Below are positions 28,167 through 37,157 of a DNA stretch of 43,009 bases, piece by piece. This stretch comes from Candidatus Gastranaerophilales bacterium (GTDB taxonomy: Bacteria; Cyanobacteriota; Vampirovibrionia; Gastranaerophilales; Gastranaerophilaceae), in NCBI GenBank assembly GCA_944326425.1, contig CALVDX010000016.1, positions 1 through 43,009 of the forward strand. The letters run 5' to 3'. The notes beneath the pieces are model-generated. The model was not told the origin of the DNA. It did not search any database and saw only the letters and a program-made list of their open reading frames with translations. Both the position numbers and the translations under genes were made by a program. Position 1 is the stretch's first letter. Each line of letters starts with the position of its first letter.

Positions 28167-29020
28167 TGTTCGGATTTCTCAATGTCTACAAACCTTCAGG
28201 GATAACATCACACGATGTAGTCGCAAGATTACGCAAGCTTACCTGCATTAAACAAATAGGGCACACTGGAACACTAGACCCCTTTGCAGAGGGTGTTTTG
28301 CCTGTCTGCATAGGCAAAGCAACACGGCTTATTGAATACCTGGCGGATGATAAGGCGTACGAAGGAATAATTCAATTAGGAGAAGCTACAACAACTTACG
28401 ACAGAGAAGGGGAAGTTACTAAAACCGGCAGCAAGTTAATTACTGAAGCAGAGCTGCTGCCTGCGCTTGACCGTTTCAGCGGAGAAATAGAACAGAAACC
28501 GCCAATATTTTCCGCAATAAAATTAAAGGGGAAAAAACTTTATGAGTACGCGCGTGAAGGGAAAGAGGTAGATGTTCCCGCAAGAAAAGTAACTATATAT
28601 AAACTGGAACTTTTAAACTTTGATTATGATAAGCAGCAGGCAAGAGTTTATATAGAATGCTCAAAAGGTACCTACATTCGTTCGATTGCAAATGATTTAG
28701 GTATTTTCCTCGGCTGTTACGGATATCTTGATAAGCTTATACGGGTTAAGGCGGGGAAATTTACAATTGACAGAACTTATCCGCTTGATAGTTTGACCGG
28801 AGAGGCAATCGAACAGGCGTTAATAAACCCGCTTGATGTATTAGACTATAAACAAATTGAGATTAATGAAACAGAATTTGCAATGGTTAAAAACGGAATG
28901 AAACTAAAAAACCATGGGATTAACGAGGCTGAAACGGCTATTTTAACTTACAAAGGGACTCTCGTCTCTATAGCGGAAATCCGCAGCGGAGAAATTATCC
29001 AGAAAAAAGTGTTTATATAA
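28166..29020 (+). CDS. truB: tRNA pseudouridine-55 synthase
   Basis: A 284-residue enzyme making the T-loop pseudouridine. It starts at GTG overlapping the rbfA stop (TAGTG), which suggests stop-start re-initiation. The catalytic Asp38 is in GHTGTLDPFAEGVLP; also visible are KPSGITSHDVV at the start and CSKGTYIRSIANDLG. It closes the translation cluster. Confidence 0.97.
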   Translation: MFGFLNVYKPSGITSHDVVARLRKLTCIKQIGHTGTLDPFAEGVLPVCIGKATRLIEYLADDKAYEGIIQLGEATTTYDREGEVTKTGSKLITEAELLPALDRFSGEIEQKPPIFSAIKLKGKKLYEYAREGKEVDVPARKVTIYKLELLNFDYDKQQARVYIECSKGTYIRSIANDLGIFLGCYGYLDKLIRVKAGKFTIDRTYPLDSLTGEAIEQALINPLDVLDYKQIEINETEFAMVKNGMKLKNHGINEAETAILTYKGTLVSIAEIRSGEIIQKKVFI

Positions 29021-29213
29021 TATTTTTGCCTGTTCTGATGCTCTACCGTTTCTGCCGTAAGATAGTACTATAGAAAGAGAAACAAAAATTATTTTTAAGT
29101 AAAAAGCCTGCCCCCCTTTACAAAAAAAAATCAGCATATTATAATAACTTTGCAGGTGGTTGACCTGTAGAAATGCTGAAATATAAAGTGCTATTGTTGT
29201 TAATACGGCGTAG
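29021..29213 (+). other. Gene-free stretch between truB and the tRNA-Ala array
   Basis: No coding sequence. It contains a C6 tract and an A9 tract (29111-29129) and, further on, the tRNA promoter listed separately. Confidence 0.5.
29160..29187 (+). promoter_or_regulatory. Promoter reading into the tRNA-Ala array
   Basis: TTGACC, a 16-bp spacer and TATAAA. Initiation near 29194 would transcribe both 100-bp units and then tRNA-Ala. Confidence 0.55.
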
Positions 29214-29443
29214 TACAACCATTATGGGGGCTTAGCTCAGCTGCCCCAGGAACCGGTAAGGTTCCGAATAGAGATATAATGCTCTACCTGCTGAGCAGTG
29301 ATAATTGAATATTTACAACCATTATGGGGGCTTAGCTCAGCTGCCCCAGGAACCGGTAAGGTTCCGAATAGAGATATAATGCTCTACCTGCTGAGCAGTG
29401 ATAATTGAATATTTACAACCATTATGGGGGCTTAGCTCAGCTG
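29214..29443 (+). repeat. Two exact 100-bp tandem units carrying tRNA-Ala 5' fragments
   Basis: Unit 1 is 29214-29313 and unit 2 is 29314-29413, identical throughout. A 30-bp partial third copy (29414-29443) runs into the real tRNA. Each unit has a 30-bp segment (TACAACCATTAT plus the first 18 nt of tRNA-Ala) and a 70-bp core. The core holds hairpins GGAACC-GGTAA-GGTTCC and TAGAG-N8-CTCTA, then ATGCTCTACCTGCTGAGC, the antisense of the tRNA D-arm with one mismatch. GCTCAGC of the fragment pairs perfectly with GCTGAGC of the core. Confidence 0.95.
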
Positions 29444-29498
29444 GTAGAGCATCTGTTTTGCACGCAGAGGGTCAGGAGTTCGAATCTCCTAGCCTCCA
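29426..29498 (+). tRNA. tRNA-Ala (anticodon TGC)
   Basis: A complete 73-nt cloverleaf. The acceptor GGGGGCT pairs with AGCCTCC (one G-T), discriminator A. The D-arm is GCTC/GAGC, the anticodon loop TTTGCAC carries TGC, and the T-arm is AGGAG-TTCGAAT-CTCCT. No CCA is encoded. Its first 18 nt are duplicated twice upstream. Confidence 0.96.
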
Positions 29499-29505
29499 AA
29501 AATAT

Positions 29506-29533
29506 AAAAAAGAGCCTTCTAAGGCTCTTTTTT
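29506..29533 (+). terminator. Rho-independent terminator of tRNA-Ala
   Basis: Stem AAAGAGCCTT / AAGGCTCTTT extended by flanking A and T runs, 2-nt loop CT, then a T-tract. Confidence 0.9.
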
Positions 29534-29597
29534 ATTACGTTTTAGTCTATTTTAATATTTCAAAATACAACCCGCTAACACTTCTCCACACGCCCCA

Positions 29598-30533
29598 TCA
29601 AAACAACTTTTGCTGTTCAAAATTTAACAGAAAAGATTTCTGATTGCCGGCTTGTATTTCATCGGTATCCTTTAAATCCCCAAGTATAAACGCTGAATCA
29701 GGGTTATATTTTTCATAATTTGCCCGGGCAATCTCCGGATTCTGGTTGGCGTAACAATATTTACACCCGTTAGGGCAGGTATCGTAATCCCCTATATTAC
29801 GACTTTCCATACATTTACAGTTTTTACGGTTTCCGGAATGCCGCATCGGCTTAAAGGTAATACCATTAGCCCGCTCTAAAATTTCTGCTGTCAAACAACC
29901 CGAGTTTAATATCCCGAATTGTTCATAATCCTCATCAGAAGCGCAGGTTTGTATAAGCATATTATATCTCTTAGAAATCGCACCAATGTTTTTCACTAGT
30001 TCTATTTTATCTTTCGGGGTAAGCGGTATAATTTCCGGCATATTCTTTTCCAGTTTCTTATACATTTCCACAAAACTAAAAATACACCTGTCTATATACG
30101 GAGAAATCCGTTCCGCCATATAGTTAAAAGTTCGGTAATGACGTGCTTTTGTATACTTATCCGTTAAAAGTATCGGGTCATACCGCCACGCAATCCTCTG
30201 TCTGCCGACTATATCGGACAATTTAATTAAAGTTTCAATGCTTTTATCAATATTCGGCACATTTGGCTCAATATCTCTGTCATAGGCGGTTATTGTGTAA
30301 TAAAAATATGTATTAAACTTCTTTGTAATCCGCGCTATATACGGCAAAATCGGTTCGTAATTTTTTGAACAAAAAATAACACAATCCACCACCGCCGGAT
30401 TTAATTCGTATCTTGTTACCTTATCAGTAAACATAGGATTTCTGGAGTAGACAAAACCCTCTTCAAACCGTTTTAACAGCCATTCCGTATAATACTGGAC
30501 AGTATCTGTCCTTGAACCTGTATTTATTATCAT
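29598..30533 (-). CDS. DUF1848-family protein with C-terminal cysteine cluster
   Basis: A 311-residue protein matching the DUF1848 pattern. It opens with MIINTGSRTDT, has SKNYEPILPY and TITAYDRDIEPNVP, IAWRYDPIL around residue 120, and a C-terminal cluster CKCMESRNIGDYDTCPNGCKYCYAN. The last block looks like a metal or Fe-S site related to radical-SAM enzymes. Biochemical function is unknown. The ATG lacks a Shine-Dalgarno; a TATAAA/TAAAAT lies 6-8 nt before it. Confidence 0.9.
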   Translation of the reverse strand: MIINTGSRTDTVQYYTEWLLKRFEEGFVYSRNPMFTDKVTRYELNPAVVDCVIFCSKNYEPILPYIARITKKFNTYFYYTITAYDRDIEPNVPNIDKSIETLIKLSDIVGRQRIAWRYDPILLTDKYTKARHYRTFNYMAERISPYIDRCIFSFVEMYKKLEKNMPEIIPLTPKDKIELVKNIGAISKRYNMLIQTCASDEDYEQFGILNSGCLTAEILERANGITFKPMRHSGNRKNCKCMESRNIGDYDTCPNGCKYCYANQNPEIARANYEKYNPDSAFILGDLKDTDEIQAGNQKSFLLNFEQQKLF

Positions 30534-30541
30534 AATTGTAT

Positions 30542-30547
30542 TTTATA
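30542..30547 (-). promoter_or_regulatory. -10 box of the DUF1848 gene
   Basis: TATAAA on the reverse strand, 8 nt before the ATG, with no ribosome binding site; no clear -35. Confidence 0.35.
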
Positions 30548-30650
30548 CTAAACAACGCCAGAAAATCACTATATTTTTGATAAAACTTCCTTTAGGATTT
30601 GTTATATAATATAATATAATAATCATAAACTTTAGTTTCAGTGAGAAGAA

Positions 30651-33380
30651 ATGAGCGATATAGAAAAATATCTTAAAGAAAATATGATTAACTCGAGGTT
30701 AGAATATTTGAAAAAACTAATCGGAGACAAAACCGTCATTATATATGGCAGCGGGCTGTTGTTCCAAACAGTAAATAAACTGTATGATTTATCAAAATTT
30801 AATATCACAGGTATTTCTGATAAAAAATTTACATTAGAAGATGCCGGTAAAGATTTTACGGGGTATAAAATAATCCCGTTTATAAAACTTGCAGAGACAA
30901 ATGCGGACTACATCATCGTTGCTATACAAAATTATTTCCCTGTAATTGCCGAATTAAAAAACTTCATAAGCACTTCTAATATTATTCCTCTTGTAGACCC
31001 GGATTTTTCAAAAAATAAAAGTTTGGCAAAACAAGAGTTTATTAGCGAATTATTTTCAATAAGGGATACCGCTGCATCCAAAATTGTTACGATTTTTGGG
31101 AGAAAATTTATATTTGAAAACGAAACAAAGAAACTTGCAAATAAATACAAGCTTTTAGAAACACAATTGGCACATAATCAGGATTTGTTAAATAAAATTG
31201 TCCGGGCTATGTCCAGCGGTATAAATTATGCCATAACAGAACACAAAATTGAACAAATGACAGAACCAGGAGTATCTGATACTCCGAGAGAACCGCGGCT
31301 TATAGTTTCATTAACTTCCTACCCTGAAAGAATGTATGATATTCATTATTGCCTATATTCACTTTTAACCCAGAGTGTTAAACCGGATAAATTAATTTTG
31401 TGGCTGGCGGAGGAAGAATTTCCAAACAGAGAAAAGGATATACCGCAAAAAGTTTTAAGACTGCAAAATTTTGGACTTACAATAAAATGGTGTAAAAACC
31501 TAAAATCATACAAAAAACTCATACCTGCATTAAAAGAGTATCCGCGAGATATTATCGTAACTGCAGACGATGATGTTTTTTATCCGCCAAACTGGCTTGA
31601 AAAATTGTACAACGCCTACCTTGATGATATAAAGGACAATATATATATATATATGCCGATATATGCTAACAGAGTCCACAAAATTACTTTCAATGGCGAA
31701 ATTATGAAACCCTACGCAGACTGGCAAAAATCAATTGATGACAATTCGTCCGATTTTATAAATGTTGCTGTTGGCTGCGGAGGAATATTGTATCCTCCGG
31801 GTGTTCTTTATAAAGATGTTTTAGATGAAGAGACCTTTGTACAGGCAGCTCCAAGTGCTGATGATTTATGGTTCTGGGCTATGGCCGTTCTCAACAATAC
31901 ACAAATAAAAGTGATTAAAAACCCGATTAATGAGATTACATATACAAATCCGACAAGGGAATTCGGTTTTAGCAGAGAAAAAACTTTAGCAAGTTCCAAT
32001 ATAAACGGCGGTAATGATTTACAACTAAATAATATCATTAAAAAATACCCTGAGATAAAAGCAAAATTAAGAGATTATCATTATGTATTTGAATTATATA
32101 ATGATAATATTTATGATTATATACTATTTTTAGACCACAAATTTGCCTATGAGTACGTTACAAAATACTTAGATAGCAATTCCTCTGTTTTAGAAATCGG
32201 CTGCGGGGACGGATACGGAACGTCCTGTCTTGCCAAACACTTTAGAGAAGTAGAAGCCGTTGATATTTCTAAAGAGGCCGTTGAAAAAGCTAAAACAATT
32301 TATAAACTTAATAACTGCTCTTTTAAATCCTACCCGGGCGGCAAGCTTAACTATCCGGATAAATCATTTGATGTTGTAGTCTCTTTCCACGTCATTGAAC
32401 ACGTTAACGATGTTAACCTCTATCTAAAGGAAATAAAGCGGGTTTTAAAAGATAACGGAACATTTATTATTACAACCCCTTCCAGAACATACCGCCTTGC
32501 GCCGGAACAAGCACCGTGGAATAATGAACACCTCAGGGAGTACGATTCAAAAACCTTAGACACCACTTTTTCAGAAGTATTTAAAAATTATAAAATATTC
32601 AGCGTTACAGCCAAACAGGAAATACTGGATATTGAGTTTACGCGTGTTGCCCCGAAGCGTCTGGATTTTGACGGCAAAAACAAAAACATAAACACTAATA
32701 TTGATTATAAAAAAGAATTTTCTGCGGAGGATTTCAGGTTATCAGAAAGCAATCTTGATGGCGGTATAGATTTAATGGTTACAAACTTGGAGTTTAACTC
32801 CGGAATATATTGGGAAAACAGATATAGAAGCTGCGGAAACTCCGGTGCAGGAAGTTTTGGCCCGCTTGCACAATTCAAAGCTGATATTATAAACAAATTT
32901 GTTGCAGAACATCATATTGAAAGCATTATTGAATTCGGATGCGGCGACGGGAACCAGCTTGAGTTATTCAGTTTTAAAAACTATACAGGTTTTGACGTTT
33001 CTGATACAGTTTTAAACATTTGCAAAAATAAATTCCAGAACATTCCGCAATACAAATTCAAAAATATATCTGAGTATAATAATGAAAAAGCGGAACTTAC
33101 ATTATCTCTGGACGTAATATATCACCTGGTAGAAGATAATATTTATGAACAGTATATGAATCAACTGTTTGGCGCGGCCGAAAAATATGTAATAATTTAC
33201 GCTTCAAACAAAGATGAAGAGCAATGCATCCATGTAAAACACAGAAAATTTACGGAATGGATAGAGAAAAACAAACCTGACTGGGAATTACTGGAATTTA
33301 TCCCGAACAAGTACCCCTATTCACCTGATAAAAACATAATCAGTTCATTTGCAGATTTCTACATATTTAAAAAATTATAA
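30651..33380 (+). CDS. Glycosyltransferase fused to two SAM-methyltransferase domains
   Basis: A 909-residue protein with GTGAGAAGAA before the ATG. Domains in order: a Rossmann-like N-terminus (KTVIIYGSGLLFQTV, residues 25-130); a GT-A-like glycosyltransferase, about 210-450, with LIVSLTSYPER and a metal-binding DDD in TADDDVFYPPNW near 303; a class I methyltransferase with LEIGCGDGYG near 513 and FHVIEHV; and a second methyltransferase with IEFGCGDGNQ near 759. It probably builds and methylates a surface glycan on one polypeptide. It stands alone, with no polysaccharide operon around it. Confidence 0.85.
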   Translation: MSDIEKYLKENMINSRLEYLKKLIGDKTVIIYGSGLLFQTVNKLYDLSKFNITGISDKKFTLEDAGKDFTGYKIIPFIKLAETNADYIIVAIQNYFPVIAELKNFISTSNIIPLVDPDFSKNKSLAKQEFISELFSIRDTAASKIVTIFGRKFIFENETKKLANKYKLLETQLAHNQDLLNKIVRAMSSGINYAITEHKIEQMTEPGVSDTPREPRLIVSLTSYPERMYDIHYCLYSLLTQSVKPDKLILWLAEEEFPNREKDIPQKVLRLQNFGLTIKWCKNLKSYKKLIPALKEYPRDIIVTADDDVFYPPNWLEKLYNAYLDDIKDNIYIYMPIYANRVHKITFNGEIMKPYADWQKSIDDNSSDFINVAVGCGGILYPPGVLYKDVLDEETFVQAAPSADDLWFWAMAVLNNTQIKVIKNPINEITYTNPTREFGFSREKTLASSNINGGNDLQLNNIIKKYPEIKAKLRDYHYVFELYNDNIYDYILFLDHKFAYEYVTKYLDSNSSVLEIGCGDGYGTSCLAKHFREVEAVDISKEAVEKAKTIYKLNNCSFKSYPGGKLNYPDKSFDVVVSFHVIEHVNDVNLYLKEIKRVLKDNGTFIITTPSRTYRLAPEQAPWNNEHLREYDSKTLDTTFSEVFKNYKIFSVTAKQEILDIEFTRVAPKRLDFDGKNKNINTNIDYKKEFSAEDFRLSESNLDGGIDLMVTNLEFNSGIYWENRYRSCGNSGAGSFGPLAQFKADIINKFVAEHHIESIIEFGCGDGNQLELFSFKNYTGFDVSDTVLNICKNKFQNIPQYKFKNISEYNNEKAELTLSLDVIYHLVEDNIYEQYMNQLFGAAEKYVIIYASNKDEEQCIHVKHRKFTEWIEKNKPDWELLEFIPNKYPYSPDKNIISSFADFYIFKKL

Positions 33381-33530
33381 CTGTCCGGCAAAAAATAACC
33401 CTTTAGGGCAGTAATTAATGCTGCGCTTTTATCTCCCTAAATATGCCTTTAAGGTATCTATACTGATACGATATAAGTATTTGCTATTTTTAGAAAATGG
33501 TAAATAATAGAAGAATAGAAAGGATTTTGT
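33381..33530 (+). other. Intergenic region, imperfect hairpins only
   Basis: 150 bp with no gene. A short CCCTTTAGGG hairpin lies just after the methyltransferase stop, without a convincing T-run. Confidence 0.35.
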
Positions 33531-33752
33531 ATGGACTTAAGTAAAAACGAAAACTTAATACAAAATCTTAGGGATGCAGATTGCTCCGCAGAATTTATAA
33601 AAGAGTTTTTAAAGATAAAAAATTCCGGTACTACAAAGCAGCTTTTGCAGCTTCTTTATAAGCATAAATCCGGTCTGCTTGAAAATCTGCATTGCGTACA
33701 AAAGAAAATAGACTGTCTTGATTACCTGATGTTTCATATCAATCAGATTTAA
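33531..33752 (+). CDS. Small helical protein preceding the DUF3737 gene
   Basis: A 73-residue protein with AGAAAGGATTTT ribosome binding site. It is all-helical, with CLDYLMFHI at the end. The pattern (residues 15-70: ADCSAEFIKEFLKIKNSG, then KSGLLENLHCVQKKIDCLDYL) resembles the C-terminal helical half of MerR-type regulators without the DNA-binding domain. It starts what looks like a five-gene operon. Function unknown. Confidence 0.75.
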   Translation: MDLSKNENLIQNLRDADCSAEFIKEFLKIKNSGTTKQLLQLLYKHKSGLLENLHCVQKKIDCLDYLMFHINQI

Positions 33753-33804
33753 TCAAATATTATTACCAAGATTTGATATAAAAAGCAGAAGGAATATAAG
33801 AATT

Positions 33805-34665
33805 ATGAAAAAACAAATTTTTAACCAAACATTTGATGCAGAACGTTCACTGTATAATATCAAAAATACAGATGTTATTAACTGTAAATTTGAAGGCCCC
33901 GCAGACGGAGAGTCAGTCTTAAAAGAATGCAGAAATATCAATGTATTAAATTCTTCGTTTTCACTCCGTTATCCCGTCTGGCACGCAAAAAAATTCCTGC
34001 TTAAGAACTCCGCAATGGATGAGAAAACAAGAGCTCCGCTCTGGTATTGCAAAGACGGGGAAATCTCTGACAGCAATATTAACGGTATTAAATGTTTAAG
34101 AGAATGTAAAAACATTGCCGTCAATAACTGCAGCATTGTGTCACCGGAGTTTGGCTGGAGATGCCGCTGTGTAAACATAACAAACTCAACAATTGATTCA
34201 ATGTACTTTTTATTTGAATCAAGGGACGTTGAAATAAATAATCTTACAATGAGCGGCAAGTATTCTTTTCAGTATATGAACAACCTCCATATAAAAAATT
34301 CCAACCTCGATACAAAAGATGCATTCTGGCACAGCAAGAATATTGTAGTGGAAAACTCCGTTGTAAAAGGTGAGTATCTCGGATGGTTCAGTAAAAATCT
34401 GACGTTTATCAACTGCAAAATTATAGGCACACAGCCATTATGCTACTGTAAAAATTTAAAATTAATCAACTGCACTATGGAAGATACAGATTTATCTTTT
34501 GAGTACTCTGATGTTGAGGCAGATATTAAAGGTAATATTCTTTCCGTTAAAAACCCTAAATCAGGAACGATAATAGCAGACTCGGTCGGTGAAATTATAA
34601 TGGAAGATGCAATAATGAAATGCAGCGAAGAAATTTTACTAAGGGAAGAAAGGCTTTCAGCATAA
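33805..34665 (+). CDS. DUF3737-family beta-helix protein
   Basis: A 286-residue protein with AGAAGGAA ribosome binding site. It is built almost entirely of short Asn-ladder repeats (ITNSTID, IKNSNLD, VVENSVVKG, FINCKIIG) that predict a right-handed parallel beta-helix, as in the DUF3737 family. No signal peptide. The family's activity is unknown. Its TAA stop overlaps the next ATG (TAATG). Confidence 0.88.
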   Translation: MKKQIFNQTFDAERSLYNIKNTDVINCKFEGPADGESVLKECRNINVLNSSFSLRYPVWHAKKFLLKNSAMDEKTRAPLWYCKDGEISDSNINGIKCLRECKNIAVNNCSIVSPEFGWRCRCVNITNSTIDSMYFLFESRDVEINNLTMSGKYSFQYMNNLHIKNSNLDTKDAFWHSKNIVVENSVVKGEYLGWFSKNLTFINCKIIGTQPLCYCKNLKLINCTMEDTDLSFEYSDVEADIKGNILSVKNPKSGTIIADSVGEIIMEDAIMKCSEEILLREERLSA

Positions 34666-35261
34666 TGGATAATAAGGTTAATATAAACGAGTTTTTAGAA
34701 TATATGGCATCAGGCAAGGTAGTAGAAGCCGGCTCCCCGATGAGTCTTTATTTTCACGAACTCAGTCAGGAAGCAATAAAAATAACCACGGAATTAAACA
34801 ACAAATACCATACACCGGAAGAAATCGTAGAGATTTTCACAACTCTTACGGGTAAAAAAGTTGATAACACTTTCCGTCTGTTTCCACCGTTTTATACCGA
34901 CTGCGGGAAGAATATCACTTTAGGAAAAAATGTTTTTATAAACGCAGGCTGCAAATTTCAGGATCAGGGCGGAATTACAATCGGCGACGGGTGTCTTATC
35001 GGGCACAACGTTATTATTACAACGCTTAACCACATGCCGGAGCCTGAAAAACGCCAGTCACTAATCCCTAAGCCCGTAAAAATAGGGAAAAACGTCTGGA
35101 TTGGGGCAAGTGTTACAATTGTCCCGGGAGTAACCATCGGCGACAATGCAATAATCGGAGCTGGAAGTATTGTAGTAGACGATGTTCCTGCAAATGCGGT
35201 TGCTGTTGGAACACCGTGCAAAGTTATAAAGTATGTAGACAGCGAGGTGAAGAATGTTTAA
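34665..35261 (+). CDS. Hexapeptide-repeat sugar O-acetyltransferase (maltose/galactoside acetyltransferase-like)
   Basis: The start is ATG 34665, sharing one base with the upstream stop codon. The 198-residue protein has a helical N-terminus and then a left-handed beta-helix with repeated hexapeptides (ITLGKNVFINAGC, IGDGCLIGHNVII, IGKNVWIGASVTIVPGVTIG). The catalytic His is in TTLNHMP. Family members acetylate sugars with acetyl-CoA in the cytosol. The acceptor is unknown. It overlaps the following hydrolase gene by 8 bp. Confidence 0.92.
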   Translation: MDNKVNINEFLEYMASGKVVEAGSPMSLYFHELSQEAIKITTELNNKYHTPEEIVEIFTTLTGKKVDNTFRLFPPFYTDCGKNITLGKNVFINAGCKFQDQGGITIGDGCLIGHNVIITTLNHMPEPEKRQSLIPKPVKIGKNVWIGASVTIVPGVTIGDNAIIGAGSIVVDDVPANAVAVGTPCKVIKYVDSEVKNV

Positions 35262-36291
35262 AAAGTTTTTAATTTTAACCGTTACATTTTTATTAATCAT
35301 AGGAGGTGCATGTATGGCAAAAAGTAATGATTGGGACAAAACTTTCAAACAAAGCGATAAGGTTGATGTAAAAAAAGTAAACTTTAAAAACAGATACGGC
35401 ATCACTCTTGTCGGGGATATGTACACACCGAAAAATAAACCTGCGGCAAAAATGGCAGCAATAGCCGTTGCAGGGCCTTTTGGAGCAGTAAAAGAGCAGG
35501 CATCGGGATTATATGCGCAAACAATGGCGGAAAGAGGATTTGTAACGCTGGCGTTTGACCCGTCGTATACGGGAGAAAGCAGCGGAGAGCCAAGAAATGT
35601 GTCCTCTCCCGAAATTAATACGGAGGATTTTAGCGCGGCAGTCGACTTTTTGAGCGTTCAGCCGGATGTTAATCCTGATGAAATAGGGATTATCGGAATT
35701 TGCGGTTTCGGCGGGTTTGGTTTAAATGCAGCAGCAATCGATACAAGAATTAAAGGGACTGTAACCATTACAATGTATGATATGACAAGGGTTACGGCAA
35801 ACGGATATTTTGATTCAATGGATGAGAATGCGCGGTATGAATTAAAAGAAAATTTAAACAAACAAAGAACGGAAGACTTTAAAACCGGTACTTACGCAAA
35901 AGCGCCCGGACTGCCTGAAAAATTAACGGGTGAAGAACCGCAGTTTGTAAAAGATTACTACGGATATTACAAAACTCCGCGCGGATTCCATAAACGTTCA
36001 ATCAACTCTAACGGCAACTGGAACACTACCGCATCTTTAGCCTTAATCAATATGCCGATTTTAGCCTACAGTGATGAGATTAGAAACGCGGTTTTAGTGA
36101 TACACGGAGAAAAAGCGCACAGCAGATATTTCTCGGAAGATGCGTTTAAAAAACTTAAAGGCGATAACAAAGAGCTTTTAATAGTAGAAGGCGCAAACCA
36201 CGTGGATTTGTATGACAATCTTGAAAAAATCCCGTTTGATAAAATCGAAAGCTTTTTCAACACTTATTTAAAGGAAGGCGGTAAAAAATAA
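35254..36291 (+). CDS. Alpha/beta hydrolase with export signal (YcjY/dienelactone-hydrolase-like)
   Basis: A 345-residue protein. The N-terminus MFKKFLILTVTFLLIIGGAC is a signal sequence, with a Cys at residue 20 but a weak lipobox. The nucleophile elbow GICGFGGFG carries Cys rather than Ser, as in dienelactone-hydrolase-like enzymes. Asp/Glu and His candidates are in VLVIHGEKAH and EGANHVDLYD. GAGGTGAAGA precedes the first ATG, but a perfect AGGAGG also lies 7 nt before an internal ATG at 35314 that would give a signal-less form. Overlaps the CMD gene by 1 bp. Confidence 0.88.
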   Translation: MFKKFLILTVTFLLIIGGACMAKSNDWDKTFKQSDKVDVKKVNFKNRYGITLVGDMYTPKNKPAAKMAAIAVAGPFGAVKEQASGLYAQTMAERGFVTLAFDPSYTGESSGEPRNVSSPEINTEDFSAAVDFLSVQPDVNPDEIGIIGICGFGGFGLNAAAIDTRIKGTVTITMYDMTRVTANGYFDSMDENARYELKENLNKQRTEDFKTGTYAKAPGLPEKLTGEEPQFVKDYYGYYKTPRGFHKRSINSNGNWNTTASLALINMPILAYSDEIRNAVLVIHGEKAHSRYFSEDAFKKLKGDNKELLIVEGANHVDLYDNLEKIPFDKIESFFNTYLKEGGKK

Positions 36292-37136
36292 TGCTGAATT
36301 TTATAAAACGCGGACTTGCGCTCTTTATAATAGTATTACTGGCGCAAAATACGATTTTAGCAAAAACAGAGGATAATAAAATGACAAGAACAGATATTTG
36401 CAAAGAAAACTACAAAATACTTTTTGGCGGCGAAGCACTGACACCGGCCGGCGATGATCCGGAAATGATGGCGATTTTGCAGAAATATATTTTTGGCGAA
36501 GTGTTTACCGTCGGTGAACTTGATATTAAAACAAGAGAAATGATAACAGTAACCTCTCTTGCAGTACAGCAGACACTTCCGCAGTTAAAAGCACATATTA
36601 ACGGGGCATTGAACGCGGGCGCAACGCCGGTAGAATTAAGAGAAGTTATTTACCAGCTTGCACCGTTTATCGGTTTCCCGAAAACTCTTAATGCACTCGG
36701 TGTATTAAACGAAGTGTTCAAGGAAAGAGGAATTAAAACTCCGCTGCCGTCAACCGCTACAATAAAGGAAGAAGAACGCTACGCAAAAGGGCTTGAAATC
36801 CAGACACCGTTGTACGGCGATGAAATCAAACAGGCATTGAGCGGACTGCCTGAAGATATGGGCGCTGATGCTGCAAGATTCTTAACCGAAGTATGTTTTG
36901 GCGATTTCTATACCCGAGAAGGGCTTGATATTAAAACAAGAGAATTATTGTTTGTCGCAGCACTTGCAACGACAGGTAATACCGCAACTTTAAAAAGCCA
37001 TATTAAAGGGAATTTAAAAGCCGGCAATTCTAAAGAAACCATTACCGCCGCAATGATTCAATGTCTGCCATACATCGGGTTTCCAAATACAATAGCGGCA
37101 TTAAAAACACTTAAAGAAGTGTTAAACGAAAAATAA
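36291..37136 (+). CDS. Secreted tandem carboxymuconolactone-decarboxylase-family protein
   Basis: A 281-residue protein starting at an ATG that overlaps the hydrolase stop (TAATG). It has an N-terminal signal (IKRGLALFIIVLLAQNTILA) followed by two CMD domains, residues about 50-145 and 180-275. The repeated motif is LDIKTRE, LAVQQTLPQLKAHINGALNAGAT, IYQLAPFIGFP in the first, with the same order in the second. The AhpD-type CxxC is absent, so it is not a peroxidase partner; the activity is unknown. Such CMD/hydrolase/DUF3737/acetyltransferase neighbourhoods recur in gut bacteria (general knowledge, not checked here). Confidence 0.88.
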   Translation: MLNFIKRGLALFIIVLLAQNTILAKTEDNKMTRTDICKENYKILFGGEALTPAGDDPEMMAILQKYIFGEVFTVGELDIKTREMITVTSLAVQQTLPQLKAHINGALNAGATPVELREVIYQLAPFIGFPKTLNALGVLNEVFKERGIKTPLPSTATIKEEERYAKGLEIQTPLYGDEIKQALSGLPEDMGADAARFLTEVCFGDFYTREGLDIKTRELLFVAALATTGNTATLKSHIKGNLKAGNSKETITAAMIQCLPYIGFPNTIAALKTLKEVLNEK

Positions 37137-37157
37137 CTTAATTAATAGAGCTATAGA

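Noticed and set aside
29214-29443. CRISPR array
   Set aside because: Only two units with identical cores in place of unique spacers, and the direct repeat is a tRNA fragment.
29398-29643. 81-codon plus-strand ORF
   Set aside because: It spans tRNA-Ala and its terminator.
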